From Tropicimonas marinistellae (lineage in GTDB: Bacteria > Pseudomonadota > Alphaproteobacteria > Rhodobacterales > Rhodobacteraceae): DNA of 64,000 bases. The position numbers and the translations under genes are program-made. The notes under the pieces were generated by a model. It saw only the letters and a program-made list of their open reading frames with translations, was not told the origin of the DNA and did no database searches. The stretch covers positions 40,840-104,839 of the forward strand of contig NZ_LNCI01000014.1 of the NCBI RefSeq assembly GCF_001509585.1, written 5' to 3'. This document shows positions 37,619 through 47,530 of the stretch, piece after piece. How positions within the stretch are numbered: position 1 is the stretch's first letter; every line of letters starts with the position of its first letter.

Positions 37619-38032
37619 TTACGCCTCGTCGGCCGCTTCCTCGCGCGCACGGTCGTCGGCACCCTTGGCGTCGACGTCGCGGTCGACCAGTTCGATGATC
37701 GCCATCGGGGCCATGTCGCCGTAGCGGAAGCCGGCCTTCAGAACGCGCACGCAACCACCGTTGCGCTCCGCGTACCGCGGGCCCAGCACGTCGAAAAGCT
37801 TCGCGACATGCTTGTCCTGCTTGAGGCGCGACGCGGCCAGGCGCCGGGCGTGCAGGTCGCCGCGCTTGCCGAGCGTGATCAGCTTCTCGACAATCGGCTT
37901 GAGTTCCTTGGCCTTGGGCAGGGTCGTCTTGATCTGCTCATGCTCGATCAACGAGCCGGCCATGTTGGCAAAGAGCGCCTTGCGGTGCTCGTGCGTACGG
38001 TTCAGGCGGCGGTATCCGCGGGCGTGACGCAT
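37619..38032 (-). CDS. rplQ: 50S ribosomal protein L17
   Basis: L17 sits near the exit tunnel of the large subunit. The start [20 protein letters not shown] is diagnostic, and [20 protein letters not shown] follows later. At 137 aa it is slightly longer than E. coli L17 (127) owing to an acidic tail ending EEAADEA. It is last in the alpha operon, 204 bases after rpoA, directly before a terminator. Confidence 0.98.
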   Translation of the reverse strand: MRHARGYRRLNRTHEHRKALFANMAGSLIEHEQIKTTLPKAKELKPIVEKLITLGKRGDLHARRLAASRLKQDKHVAKLFDVLGPRYAERNGGCVRVLKAGFRYGDMAPMAIIELVDRDVDAKGADDRAREEAADEA

Positions 38033-38236
38033 GTGTCTTCTCCTTCGTGCCCTCTACGGGCGGTTTTGCTTTGTCCGGCGACCCATGCGTGCGGGTCGCT
38101 CTCCTTGGGGCGGGATGCCCAGGGTGATTCCCGTTTTGAAAATCACCGTTGGCCAACAGGCGAAATGCCCGGTTCGGGCAAATCGACGAGAGGCCGGTTG
38201 TTCGGACGCGCCTGAGCGGCGCGCCCAGATCGAAGA

Positions 38237-39253
38237 TCAGAACTGATCTTCGAATTTCTTGGCGAGATCCTCGATGTTCTCCGGCGGCCATTCCTCGACA
38301 TCCATGCCGAGGTGCAGGCCCATGCCCGAGAGCACTTCCTTGATCTCGTTGAGCGACTTGCGGCCGAAGTTCGGGGTGCGGAGCATCTCGGCTTCGGTCT
38401 TCTGGATCAGGTCGCCGATGTAGACGATATTGTCGTTCTTCAGGCAGTTCGCCGAGCGGACAGAGAGTTCCAGCTCGTCCACCTTCTTCAACAGAAGCGG
38501 GTTGAACTCCAGCCCATCGTCCTCTTCCTGGCGGCCGGCGGCTTCCGGCTCCTCGAAGTTGACGAAGATCGACAGCTGGTCCTGCAGGATGCGCGCGGCA
38601 AAGGCGAGCGCGTCGTCCGGGGTGACCGACCCGTCGGTCTCGATCTTCATCGTCAGCTTGTCATAGTCGAGCACCTGGCCCTCGCGGGTCGGCTGCACGT
38701 CGTAGGAGACCTTCTTGACCGGCGAATAGATCGCGTCGATCGGAATCAGACCGATCGGTGCGTCTTCCGGGCGGTTCTTGTCGGCGGCGACATAGCCCTT
38801 GCCCGTGTTGACGGTCAGTTCGACGTAGAGGTCCGCACCTTCGTCGAGGTGACAGATGATGTGATCCTTGTTCAGGATCTCGATCCCCGCCGATTCCGAA
38901 ATCTCGCCGGCGGTCACGGCACCCGGCCCCTTCGCGGAGATCGACAGGCGCTTGGGTCCGTCGACATCCATGCGGATGGCAACACCCTTGAGGTTGAGCA
39001 CGATATCGGTGACGTCTTCACGCACACCGGCAACGCTGGAAAACTCGTGCAGGACGTTGTCGATCTGTACGCTGGTGATGGCGGCGCCCTGGAGCGACGA
39101 CAGCAGAACGCGGCGCAGGGCATTGCCGAGCGTCAGACCAAAACCCCGCTCGAGGGGTTCGGCCACCACAGTCGCCTTGCGGCTCGCATCGGCGCCGGGC
39201 TTGACCTCCAGCTGGGTGGGCTTGATCAGTTCCTGCCAGTTCTTGTGGATCAT
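38237..39253 (-). CDS. rpoA: RNA polymerase alpha subunit
   Basis: This 338-aa protein has an N-terminal assembly domain (about 1-235; [18 protein letters not shown]) and a C-terminal DNA/activator-binding domain (about 255-330; [20 protein letters not shown] and [19 protein letters not shown]). The ATG at 39253 gives the conserved [12 protein letters not shown]. It lies between rpsK and rplQ, the universal bacterial order. Confidence 0.98.
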   Translation of the reverse strand: MIHKNWQELIKPTQLEVKPGADASRKATVVAEPLERGFGLTLGNALRRVLLSSLQGAAITSVQIDNVLHEFSSVAGVREDVTDIVLNLKGVAIRMDVDGPKRLSISAKGPGAVTAGEISESAGIEILNKDHIICHLDEGADLYVELTVNTGKGYVAADKNRPEDAPIGLIPIDAIYSPVKKVSYDVQPTREGQVLDYDKLTMKIETDGSVTPDDALAFAARILQDQLSIFVNFEEPEAAGRQEEDDGLEFNPLLLKKVDELELSVRSANCLKNDNIVYIGDLIQKTEAEMLRTPNFGRKSLNEIKEVLSGMGLHLGMDVEEWPPENIEDLAKKFEDQF

Positions 39254-39371
39254 GTATGTTGCCTCCATACCTGTTCGCCTCCCATGTCCGACGAGACGAA
39301 CGCCCGAGGGTCAAAATGCCAGAACGGACCGCACCCGTTACGGCGCGGTCCGGTAGTGTCGGGCCAGTTCC

Positions 39372-39761
39372 TCAGACGCGGCGGCGCTTCGGAGGACGGC
39401 AGCCGTTGTGTGCAATCGGCGTCACGTCGCGAATCGACGTGATGTTGAACCCGACGGCAGCAAGGGCACGCAATGCGCTCTCGCGGCCGGAGCCCGGCCC
39501 CTGAACCTCGACCTCCAGCGTTTTCACGCCGTGTTCCTGCGCCTTGCGGCCAGCATCTTCGGCGGCCATCTGGGCGGCGTAGGGGGTCGACTTCCGGGAA
39601 CCCTTGAAGCCCATCGTACCGGCGGACGACCAGGAGATCGCGTTGCCCTGCACGTCGGAAATCAGGATCTTGGTGTTGTTGAACGAGGAGTTCACATGCG
39701 CAACGCCAGCGGCGATGTTCTTGGAAACCTTGCGCTTCGAAGGACGCTTGTCACGAGCCAT
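39372..39761 (-). CDS. rpsK: 30S ribosomal protein S11
   Basis: S11 is part of the small-subunit platform. Its 129 aa include [40 protein letters not shown] and [13 protein letters not shown], ending CRPPKRRRV. It starts 15 bases after rpsM and precedes rpoA by 118 bases. Length and ends are normal. Confidence 0.98.
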   Translation of the reverse strand: MARDKRPSKRKVSKNIAAGVAHVNSSFNNTKILISDVQGNAISWSSAGTMGFKGSRKSTPYAAQMAAEDAGRKAQEHGVKTLEVEVQGPGSGRESALRALAAVGFNITSIRDVTPIAHNGCRPPKRRRV

Positions 39762-39776
39762 ATCTTCTGCCCTCCC

Positions 39777-40145
39777 TTACTTCTTCTTGCCGGCAATCGG
39801 CTTGGCCGGGCCCTTGCGGGTGCGGGCATTGGTATGGGTGCGCTGGCCGCGCACGGGCAGGTTGCGGCGATGGCGCAGGCCGCGATAGCAGCCGAGGTCC
39901 ATCAGACGCTTGATGTTCATCTGGGTCTCGCGACGCAGGTCGCCTTCAACGGTGTAGTTCGCGTCGATGTGCTCGCGGATCGCCAGAACCTCGGCGTCGG
40001 AGAGTTCGTTCACGCGACGCGTCACGTCGATGCCCACGGCCGAGCAGATTTCCGCGGCGGACGAGGTGCCGATTCCGGTGATGTAGGTGAGCGCGATCGG
40101 GACGCGCTTGGCTGTCGGGATGTTGACCCCTGCAATACGTGCCAA
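39777..40145 (-). CDS. rpsM: 30S ribosomal protein S13
   Basis: S13 contacts tRNA and L5 across the subunit bridge. The 122-aa protein begins [20 protein letters not shown], has the helix-hairpin-helix [17 protein letters not shown], and ends with the basic tail [15 protein letters not shown]. It is the first gene of the alpha block, which here stands apart from secY by 4.5 kb of unrelated genes. Confidence 0.98.
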   Translation of the reverse strand: MARIAGVNIPTAKRVPIALTYITGIGTSSAAEICSAVGIDVTRRVNELSDAEVLAIREHIDANYTVEGDLRRETQMNIKRLMDLGCYRGLRHRRNLPVRGQRTHTNARTRKGPAKPIAGKKK

Positions 40146-40584
40146 GAGGTATGTTCCTTCATGGTTGCGGTTCCGTAGCGCCAGAACCTTTTTTCACAAC
40201 AGTTTTCCCGTTGGCGTGCCGCCAGCGGGAGAGGTTTCGCACCGAGTCGCCTGCCGCCTTTCAAGGCTCCCTCGCGACATACCGCATGGGTCGAACAGTC
40301 GACGGCGATTCTCGGATGAGGGCTGTCAAGTAATAGATTACGTATGGGTGGTCAAGGCCCCGATTCCGGACCCCTTCACTCCGCCGGATTCACGCGCCGC
40401 GTCCGGCCACCATCACACGCAATGAAACCGATCCGAAGGCGCGCGTCAACCGGTCCTGCACGCCCGCACACCGGCTCCCCGGCGGCTGCGGCCCGCTGCC
40501 GCCCAGCCCGCGCATCGCGAAATATACTTGCGCGAATGCCCGCGCATCCGTAACAAACTCACCACCCCATTCCGTGAGGACAGG
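40146..40584. other. Divergent promoter region between rpsM and a GAF-Fis regulator gene
   Basis: These 439 bases must contain the leftward promoter of the alpha block and the rightward promoter of the regulator. An AT-richer patch near 40324-40355 holds two leftward TTGAC motifs. I see no coding frame with family similarity and no hairpin terminator. Confidence 0.5.
40324..40355 (-). promoter_or_regulatory. Candidate promoter elements for the alpha ribosomal block
   Basis: On the minus strand TTGACC (40350-40355) and TTGACA (40324-40329) flank an AT-rich stretch with TAATCTATTAC. They resemble -35 boxes, but no well-spaced -10 box is clear. A promoter is needed here because rpsM is no longer downstream of secY. 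Confidence 0.3.
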
Positions 40585-41541
40585 ATGACCCGTTACACCG
40601 GACATGTCGAAAAGGTCCTTGAAACCGCCCAGTCGTCCAGCGCGGCGGCACGCTCGCGCCTTGCGGCGAGCTGGCGGCGCTCGGCCCAGAAGCACGGGCT
40701 CGATCCGGCCGAGACACGGCTTCCGGAGCGTGTCGACGGCGGCAACCTGCGCCAGCGCCGCGAGAGCCTGGAGACCTTTCTGACCATCGCCGCCCCGCGG
40801 CTCGACCAGCTCTTCACGCTCGTCGGGCAATCGGGCTGCGCGGTTCTGCTGACCGATACCGACGGGGTCATCCTCGACCAGCGAATCGCCGACAGCGATG
40901 CCAAAACCTTCGAGAGCTGGGGGCTTGTCGCCGGGAGCGACTGGAGCGAGGCCCGCGAGGGCACCAACGGTATCGGCACCTGCCTGACCGAACAGCGCCG
41001 GCTGATCATCCATCGCGACGAACACTTCTACGCCCGCAACACGGCAATGAGCTGCATTGATGCGCCGATCTTCGGGAGCAATGGCGAGATCGTCGCCGCG
41101 CTCGACATCTCGTCCGCCCGCGCCGACCAGACAGAGGGTTTCAACCGGCTGATCGGCGCGCAGGTGACCCAGACCGCGCGCGCCATCGAAGAGGCGAACT
41201 TCCGCGCCGCCTTTCCCGAGGCCCGGATCGTGGTTGCCGATTGCGACGACACCGAATCGGCAACGCTGCTGGCCATCGACACCCATGACCTCGTCATCGG
41301 CGCCACGCGGGAGGCCCGGCGGGTGTTCGACCTCGGGACAGGCCCGCTCGCCCCGCGCCCGGCCGTCGATATCCTGGGCCGCGACGACGGACCGACCGGA
41401 TTCGAAAAGGCCGAGAAGGCGGCGGTGGTCCGCGCCCTGACGCGCGCCGGGGGGAACGTCTCCCAGGCTGCGCGGCAGCTCGGTATCGCGCGCGCCACGC
41501 TCTATCGCCGCATGAAACGGCTTGGCCTCGACGAAAGCTGA
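40585..41541 (+). CDS. GAF domain / Fis-type HTH regulator lacking an AAA+ domain
   Basis: This 318-aa protein has an N-terminal AcoR-like region with a GAF domain (about 75-205; AREGTNGIGTCLTEQRRLII and SCIDAPIFGSNGEIVAALDI). A Fis-type helix-turn-helix closes it (about 275-315; RALTRAGGNVSQAARQLGIA). The sigma-54-interacting AAA+ domain of AcoR, with its GAFTGA motif, is absent. It may work with ordinary sigma-70 RNA polymerase or as a repressor. The start at 40585 follows GTGAGGACAGG. It lies just upstream of an aldehyde dehydrogenase gene, with a palindrome between them; control of that gene is likely. Confidence 0.87.
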   Translation: MTRYTGHVEKVLETAQSSSAAARSRLAASWRRSAQKHGLDPAETRLPERVDGGNLRQRRESLETFLTIAAPRLDQLFTLVGQSGCAVLLTDTDGVILDQRIADSDAKTFESWGLVAGSDWSEAREGTNGIGTCLTEQRRLIIHRDEHFYARNTAMSCIDAPIFGSNGEIVAALDISSARADQTEGFNRLIGAQVTQTARAIEEANFRAAFPEARIVVADCDDTESATLLAIDTHDLVIGATREARRVFDLGTGPLAPRPAVDILGRDDGPTGFEKAEKAAVVRALTRAGGNVSQAARQLGIARATLYRRMKRLGLDES

Positions 41542-41548
41542 GCCCACC

Positions 41549-41566
41549 TGTCTCAGTGCTGAGACA
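41549..41566. promoter_or_regulatory. Palindromic candidate operator upstream of aldehyde dehydrogenase
   Basis: TGTCTCAGTGCTGAGACA has perfect 8-bp arms and lies 102 bases before the aldehyde dehydrogenase start, just after the GAF-Fis regulator gene. Fis-type regulators bind inverted repeats of this size. A very similar site occurs at 61760-61779. Confidence 0.6.
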
Positions 41567-41668
41567 CCTTGGCCGACCGGCCATCCGCGCCGGGGCTGAC
41601 GCAGGGACGCTTCATGGCGATCTTCCTCGAACCCGGCCGGAGGAGCCGGACGAACAGGAGGACGCCCT

Positions 41669-43192
41669 ATGAACGAGATGACCCGCACGGCAGACGCAAT
41701 CCATGCTTCGCCCTTCAAGCAGCGCTACGACAACTTCATCGGCGGCCGCTTCACGCCACCGGTGAACGGCCGCTATTTCGACAACACGACGCCGATCACC
41801 GGCGCCAAGATCTGCGAATGTGCCCGCTCCGACGGTGCGGACGTTGAATTGGCGCTCGATGCCGCCCACGCCGCGCGCGAGGCCTGGGGCACCACCTCGG
41901 CCGCCGAACGCTCCAACGTCCTTCTGAAGATCGCCGACCGGCTGGAGGAGAACATCGAGTTGCTCGCCATGGCCGAGACCTGGGACAACGGCAAGCCGAT
42001 CCGCGAGACAACCGCTGCCGACATTCCGCTCTCGGTCGACCACTTCCGCTACTTCGCCGGTGTGCTGCGCGGACAGGAAGGCTCGATGTCGGAGATCGAC
42101 GCCGACACCGTGGCCTACCACTACCACGAGCCGCTTGGCGTCGTGGGCCAGATCATCCCCTGGAACTTCTCCATCCTGATGGCGGCGTGGAAACTGGCTC
42201 CCGCGCTGGCGGCAGGCAACTGCATCGTGCTGAAGCCGGCCGAGCAGACCCCGGCCGCGATCATGGTCCTCGTCGAACTGATCGCCGATCTACTGCCCGA
42301 CGGTGTCCTGAACGTCGTCAACGGCTATGGCGCCGAAGTCGGCGCGCCGCTCGCGCGCTCCAACCGTATCGCCAAGATCGCCTTCACCGGCTCCACCCAG
42401 ACGGGCCGCATGATCATGCAATACGCCACCGAGAACCTGATCCCGGTGACGCTGGAACTGGGCGGCAAGTCCCCCAACATCTTCTTCTCCGACGTGATGC
42501 GCGAGGACGATGCCTTCCTCGACAAGGCGGTCGAGGGTTTCGTGCTCTTCGCCTTCAACCAGGGCGAGGTCTGCACCTGCCCGTCGCGGGCGCTGATCCA
42601 GGAGGATATCTACGACGCCTTCATCGAGCGCGCCATTGACCGCGTGAAGGCCATCAAGCAGGGCGACCCGCGCGACATGGAGACGATGGTCGGCGCCCAG
42701 GCGAGCGCCGAGCAGCAGGACAAGATCATGTCCTACTTCACCATCGGCCGCGAAGAGGGCGCCGAGGTGCTGGTGGGCGGCGATGCCGCGCATCTGGGCG
42801 GCGAGCTGGAGAACGGCTTCTACATCCAGCCCACGATCCTCAAGGGTCAGAACTCCATGCGCGTGTTCCAGGAGGAGATCTTCGGCCCCGTGGTCTCGGT
42901 CACGACCTTCAAGGACGAAGAGGAGGCGCTGCATATCGCCAATGACACGATGTACGGCCTCGGCGCCGGGGTCTGGTCGCGCGATATCAACACCTGCTAC
43001 CGCTTCGGCCGCCATATCGAGGCCGGGCGCGTCTGGGTGAACAATTACCACGCCTACCCCGCCCACGCGGCCTTCGGCGGCTACAAGCAATCCGGCATCG
43101 GGCGCGAAACCCACAAGATGATGCTGGATCACTACCAGCAGACCAAGAACATGCTGGTTTCCTATAACCCCAACAAGCTCGGCTTCTTCTGA
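41669..43192 (+). CDS. NAD-dependent aldehyde dehydrogenase (AldA/ExaC type)
   Basis: This 507-aa ALDH oxidises aldehydes, probably acetaldehyde or similar short ones, to acids. Motifs are [36 protein letters not shown] with the catalytic-region Glu, and the nucleophile Cys in [16 protein letters not shown]. The CxC pair and the ending [20 protein letters not shown] resemble ExaC/acetaldehyde dehydrogenases linked to alcohol oxidation. The ATG at 41669 follows AGGAGG. The adjacent regulator and the palindrome suggest induction by an aldehyde or alcohol. Confidence 0.94.
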   Translation: MNEMTRTADAIHASPFKQRYDNFIGGRFTPPVNGRYFDNTTPITGAKICECARSDGADVELALDAAHAAREAWGTTSAAERSNVLLKIADRLEENIELLAMAETWDNGKPIRETTAADIPLSVDHFRYFAGVLRGQEGSMSEIDADTVAYHYHEPLGVVGQIIPWNFSILMAAWKLAPALAAGNCIVLKPAEQTPAAIMVLVELIADLLPDGVLNVVNGYGAEVGAPLARSNRIAKIAFTGSTQTGRMIMQYATENLIPVTLELGGKSPNIFFSDVMREDDAFLDKAVEGFVLFAFNQGEVCTCPSRALIQEDIYDAFIERAIDRVKAIKQGDPRDMETMVGAQASAEQQDKIMSYFTIGREEGAEVLVGGDAAHLGGELENGFYIQPTILKGQNSMRVFQEEIFGPVVSVTTFKDEEEALHIANDTMYGLGAGVWSRDINTCYRFGRHIEAGRVWVNNYHAYPAHAAFGGYKQSGIGRETHKMMLDHYQQTKNMLVSYNPNKLGFF

Positions 43193-43537
43193 TCCCGACC
43201 TTCCCCGCGCGCGCCACCTTCCCCCGGCGCGCAAGCCGGAGCGTCCCGCCGCCACCTCCCGGGCGGCGGGACAATTCATTCGGACCGTCCCGCCCGAACC
43301 CTCGCTCGCCAGCCGCCGTCTCAGACCGAAGATCCAAACGCGACCGGCAATACCTGATGCCGCGATCTGGAAGCGACACCCTTCTGGCTGTCCGGACGAT
43401 GACCGGAATTCCGCCGGCGCCACCCGCGGCGGGCCCGCCCGGCGCCCTGTCCAACGCGATGGGCGCAGCGAGTCCGCGCGCCACACCCCGGACCGTCGGG
43501 GTCCCCCATATGCCAGCAGGCGCCGTGCGCCGTGGTT
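43193..43537. other. Convergent gap between aldehyde dehydrogenase and radC
   Basis: These 345 bases hold a strong inverted repeat at 43244-43272 and otherwise no frame that I can support as a gene. Confidence 0.5.
43244..43272 (+). terminator. GC-rich hairpin after aldehyde dehydrogenase
   Basis: GTCCCGCCGCC and GGCGGCGGGAC form a perfect 11-bp stem with a 7-nt loop, 51 bases past the stop. There is only AATTCATT behind it, without a real T-run, so termination strength is uncertain. Confidence 0.6.
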
Positions 43538-44488
43538 TCAGCCGAGATAGCCGAGCTGTCGGAAGGAGGCGTTCTCCGCCTTGCCGATCACCACATGGTC
43601 GTGGATCGTGATCCCCACGGCCTGGCAGGCATCCGCAATCCGGTCGGTCATCACGATGTCCTCGTTCGACGGCGACGGGTCGCCCGAGGGGTGGTTGTGC
43701 ACGAGGATCACAGCGCTCGCATTGAGCTCCAGCGCCCGCTTCACGATCTCGCGCGGGTAGACGGGAACGTGGTCCACCGTCCCCTCGGCCTGCGCCTCGT
43801 CCGCGACGAGGTTGTTCTTGCGGTCGAGGTAGAGCACCCGGAACTGCTCGGTGTCCCGATGCGCCATGACCGTCTTGCAATATTCCATCAGCGCGTCCCA
43901 CGACGAGAGCACGTGGCGCTGCATCACCCTGGCCCGCGCCATCCGATGCGCAAAGGCCTCGGCCAGACGCAGTTGGTAATAGACCTTCTCCGTCGCGCCA
44001 TCGACTTCCAGCAGCCGCGCCTGCGGGGCCGCGATCACGCCGTTCAAGTCGCCGAAGGCGGCGAGCAGGCGCTTTGCCAGGGGCTTGGTGTCGATCCGCG
44101 GGATGGCATTGAACAGGAGCATCTCCAGCAGCTCGTATTCCGGCATGGCCGCGTGACCGCCGGAGAGGAACCTTTGCCGGAGCCGCTCCCGATGGCCCCA
44201 GTAATGCGGCCGCGCCTGCCCGTCCTCGCCCCGCACCAACCCGCCGCCGGCCGCCGCATCGGCCTTCAGGCGCGCGGTCTGCCGGTAGCTCGGCTGGCTT
44301 GCGGGGCGCGTTTCGGCGCCGGGCGGCGGAAGGCGGGCCTCAAGCTCGTCCAGCCCCTTCAGGGCCGCTTCCGAAAACCCGCCGGGCGCATCGGGCGGCA
44401 CATCATTGCGAAACAGACCCCCCTGCCCGGCGCCCGCCTCCGGACGTTTCGCGCCGATCCCGGCAATTCGATCCCAGATCTTCGACAT
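43538..44488 (-). CDS. radC: RadC family JAB-domain protein
   Basis: This 316-aa protein has an N-terminal helix-hairpin-helix-like UPF0758 part (YELLEMLLFNAIPRIDTKPL). The C-terminal JAB/MPN+ metalloprotease-like domain contains the zinc motif VHNHPSGDPSPSNED. The first 90 residues are a low-complexity Gly/Pro/Ala extension not typical of RadC (about 225 aa in E. coli). I start at 44488 (MSKIWDRIAG). RadC function is unsettled. It is one of the foreign genes between secY and rpsM. Confidence 0.92.
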   Translation of the reverse strand: MSKIWDRIAGIGAKRPEAGAGQGGLFRNDVPPDAPGGFSEAALKGLDELEARLPPPGAETRPASQPSYRQTARLKADAAAGGGLVRGEDGQARPHYWGHRERLRQRFLSGGHAAMPEYELLEMLLFNAIPRIDTKPLAKRLLAAFGDLNGVIAAPQARLLEVDGATEKVYYQLRLAEAFAHRMARARVMQRHVLSSWDALMEYCKTVMAHRDTEQFRVLYLDRKNNLVADEAQAEGTVDHVPVYPREIVKRALELNASAVILVHNHPSGDPSPSNEDIVMTDRIADACQAVGITIHDHVVIGKAENASFRQLGYLG

Positions 44489-44575
44489 GCGCCGCTGTGC
44501 TCCGACATGGCCCCACGTCGCACACCAAACACCGTGAATGGTTAACAGCAGGTAAGCGCACCCGCGCCGGAGACG

Positions 44576-44599
44576 AAAACGGGCGCCCGAAGGCGCCCG
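44576..44599 (-). terminator. Intrinsic terminator after secY
   Basis: On the minus strand CGGGCGCC-TTCG-GGCGCCCG (8-bp stem, stable tetraloop) is followed by TTTTCG, 24 bases after the secY stop. It ends the rplO-secY block. Confidence 0.88.
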
Positions 44600-44622
44600 C
44601 TCGATCAAGGGTTAGGCCGATG

Positions 44623-45978
<1,356 letters not shown>

Positions 45979-46078
45979 TGGCTGTCTCTCTTGCGCGCGC
46001 GCCGCCGAACCGTTTCCCGGTCGGCGGCGCTGGAAAACTGGAAGTTAAGTAAGGGGCATTCCCGCCCCTCACAACCTC

Positions 46079-46564
46079 TTATTCGGCCGCGGCCTCTGTC
46101 GCTGCCGAAGACGTGACTGTCAGCGAGCCGCCGGCCTTTTCCACGGCCGCAACGGCGGATTTCGACGCGCCGGAGACCTGCAGGTCCACCTTGGCACCGA
46201 ACTCGCCCTTGGCGAGCACGCGGATACCGTCGAGCTTGCGGCGCACGAGGCCCGACTCGACCAGGACGGCCTCGGTGATCGGCTGCTTGGCGTCGATCTT
46301 GCCGGCGTCGATGAATTTCTGGAGGATGCCGAGGTTCACCACGGCCCAGGATTTGCGGTTCGGCTTGTTGAAGCCGCGCTTGGGCAGGCGCATGTAGAGC
46401 GGCATCTGGCCACCCTCGTAGCCGTTCAGAGCCACACCCGAGCGGGATTTCTGACCCTTGATACCACGGCCGGCGGTCTTGCCCTTGCCGGAGCCGGGAC
46501 CACGGCCGATGCGCTTTTTCTTCGGGGTGGAGCCCTCGGCGGGGCTCAGTTCGTTCAGTTTCAT
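46079..46564 (-). CDS. rplO: 50S ribosomal protein L15
   Basis: L15 has the loop-rich basic N-terminal half ([20 protein letters not shown], then [15 protein letters not shown]) and the folded C-terminal half. At 161 aa it has a short Ala/Glu tail. The start at 46564 follows AAGGAG. It is separated from rpmD by the phospholipase-like/GDPD pair and two non-coding gaps, instead of being adjacent. Confidence 0.98.
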   Translation of the reverse strand: MKLNELSPAEGSTPKKKRIGRGPGSGKGKTAGRGIKGQKSRSGVALNGYEGGQMPLYMRLPKRGFNKPNRKSWAVVNLGILQKFIDAGKIDAKQPITEAVLVESGLVRRKLDGIRVLAKGEFGAKVDLQVSGASKSAVAAVEKAGGSLTVTSSAATEAAAE

Positions 46565-46948
46565 GTCGCTTCTCCTTGCCGGATGCGGCCCCCAGCGACG
46601 GGAGCGGCCGACCACGGCATTTCTTGTTGTGTCGAGTCGGGTCCCGAAGGACCACCGGAGGCGTATAGAGGCAATGGGCACCGCGATCAAGAGCGCACAA
46701 CGAGGTGTGCCACCCCACACCAAGCCGCGCATCGCCGGTCCGTGGGGCGGCGACCCAACGCCGGGGCAAGGCGCTTTATCGTGTCGCCCCGACTGGCCTC
46801 CGAACGCCGTGCAAACGTCCCCCAATCGCCGGGATGGGGGGGGGCGGACTGGCGATGCGCGGCGGCCTGACGGCCTTGTCCCGCGCAGGGGAAAGCGTTC
46901 CACCCTCGGCACAAGACCTGCCCCGCGCGGAGCCGGCTCGAATGCCAC
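46565..46948. other. Leader region before rplO
   Basis: This 384-base gap lies between a PLA2-like gene and rplO, both leftward. It should hold the promoter of the rplO-secY block. A long-range pairing GGGGCGA / TCGCCCC (46743-46785 region) is visible, but I see no standard terminator and no supported gene. Confidence 0.45.
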
Positions 46949-47530
46949 TCACTCCCCCGACGCCTCCCAGCATTGCGGCCAGCCGTAGCCCCACCGCCAG
47001 GGCAGGCCGGTACAGGGGCCGCCGCCAAGCCGGACCGCCTGGAACATCGCCTCTGAAATCGCGCGGTAGACCTGACGCACCTGCGCTTCGTCGAGGCCGT
47101 AGAGATCCTGCAGCACCGCGTCGCGGCTGTCCGCGGTGGCGGCCACGCAGGTTTTCAACGCCCCGTCGGCCGCCAGCCGCGCCTCGAAGCTCGCCTCCGG
47201 GTCGGGGTCGGGTCCGCCGGTGTGATAGGCCCGGTCGTGGGTCACGCAGCAGGCTTCCCAAGGCGGAATGCCTTCGTGGGCCTCCGCGAACGCGGGAAAC
47301 CGTTCGGCGGTGAAGGTCCAGAGGCTCGACATGCCCCCGGAACAGCCATCCGTCGTGAAGGGGGTCAGCTCCGCACCCGGTTCCCGCCGCCGCTTGGCGA
47401 GCCATTCGTGCGACGGCAGTTCCACCGAACGGGCAAGCTGCGCTGTCCAGTCTGCCTCCGCCTGCGCCGGGGCGGCGCCCAGGCCGAGGATGCCGGCCAC
47501 GAGGACCGCGGACGCCCTAGGGCGAGCCAT
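46949..47530 (-). CDS. Secreted phospholipase A2-like protein
   Basis: This 193-aa protein has a signal peptide (ends ..APAQA, about residue 24). The mature part has a DGCSGG stretch (61-66) like a calcium loop, and a CCVTHD motif (94-99) that matches the catalytic CCxxHD of secreted phospholipases A2, with His98 and Asp99. It has six cysteines in all, enough for three disulfides. Overall similarity to known PLA2s cannot be checked here, so activity is an inference. Its start overlaps by 14 bases the 3' end of a glycerophosphodiesterase gene, so the two are translationally coupled. Confidence 0.68.
   Translation of the reverse strand: MARPRASAVLVAGILGLGAAPAQAEADWTAQLARSVELPSHEWLAKRRREPGAELTPFTTDGCSGGMSSLWTFTAERFPAFAEAHEGIPPWEACCVTHDRAYHTGGPDPDPEASFEARLAADGALKTCVAATADSRDAVLQDLYGLDEAQVRQVYRAISEAMFQAVRLGGGPCTGLPWRWGYGWPQCWEASGE

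Noticed and set aside
41567..41668. Sigma-54 promoter before the aldehyde dehydrogenase
   Set aside because: GG and GC dinucleotides occur in TTGGCCGACCGGCC but the spacing and the TTGC element do not match the -24/-12 consensus.
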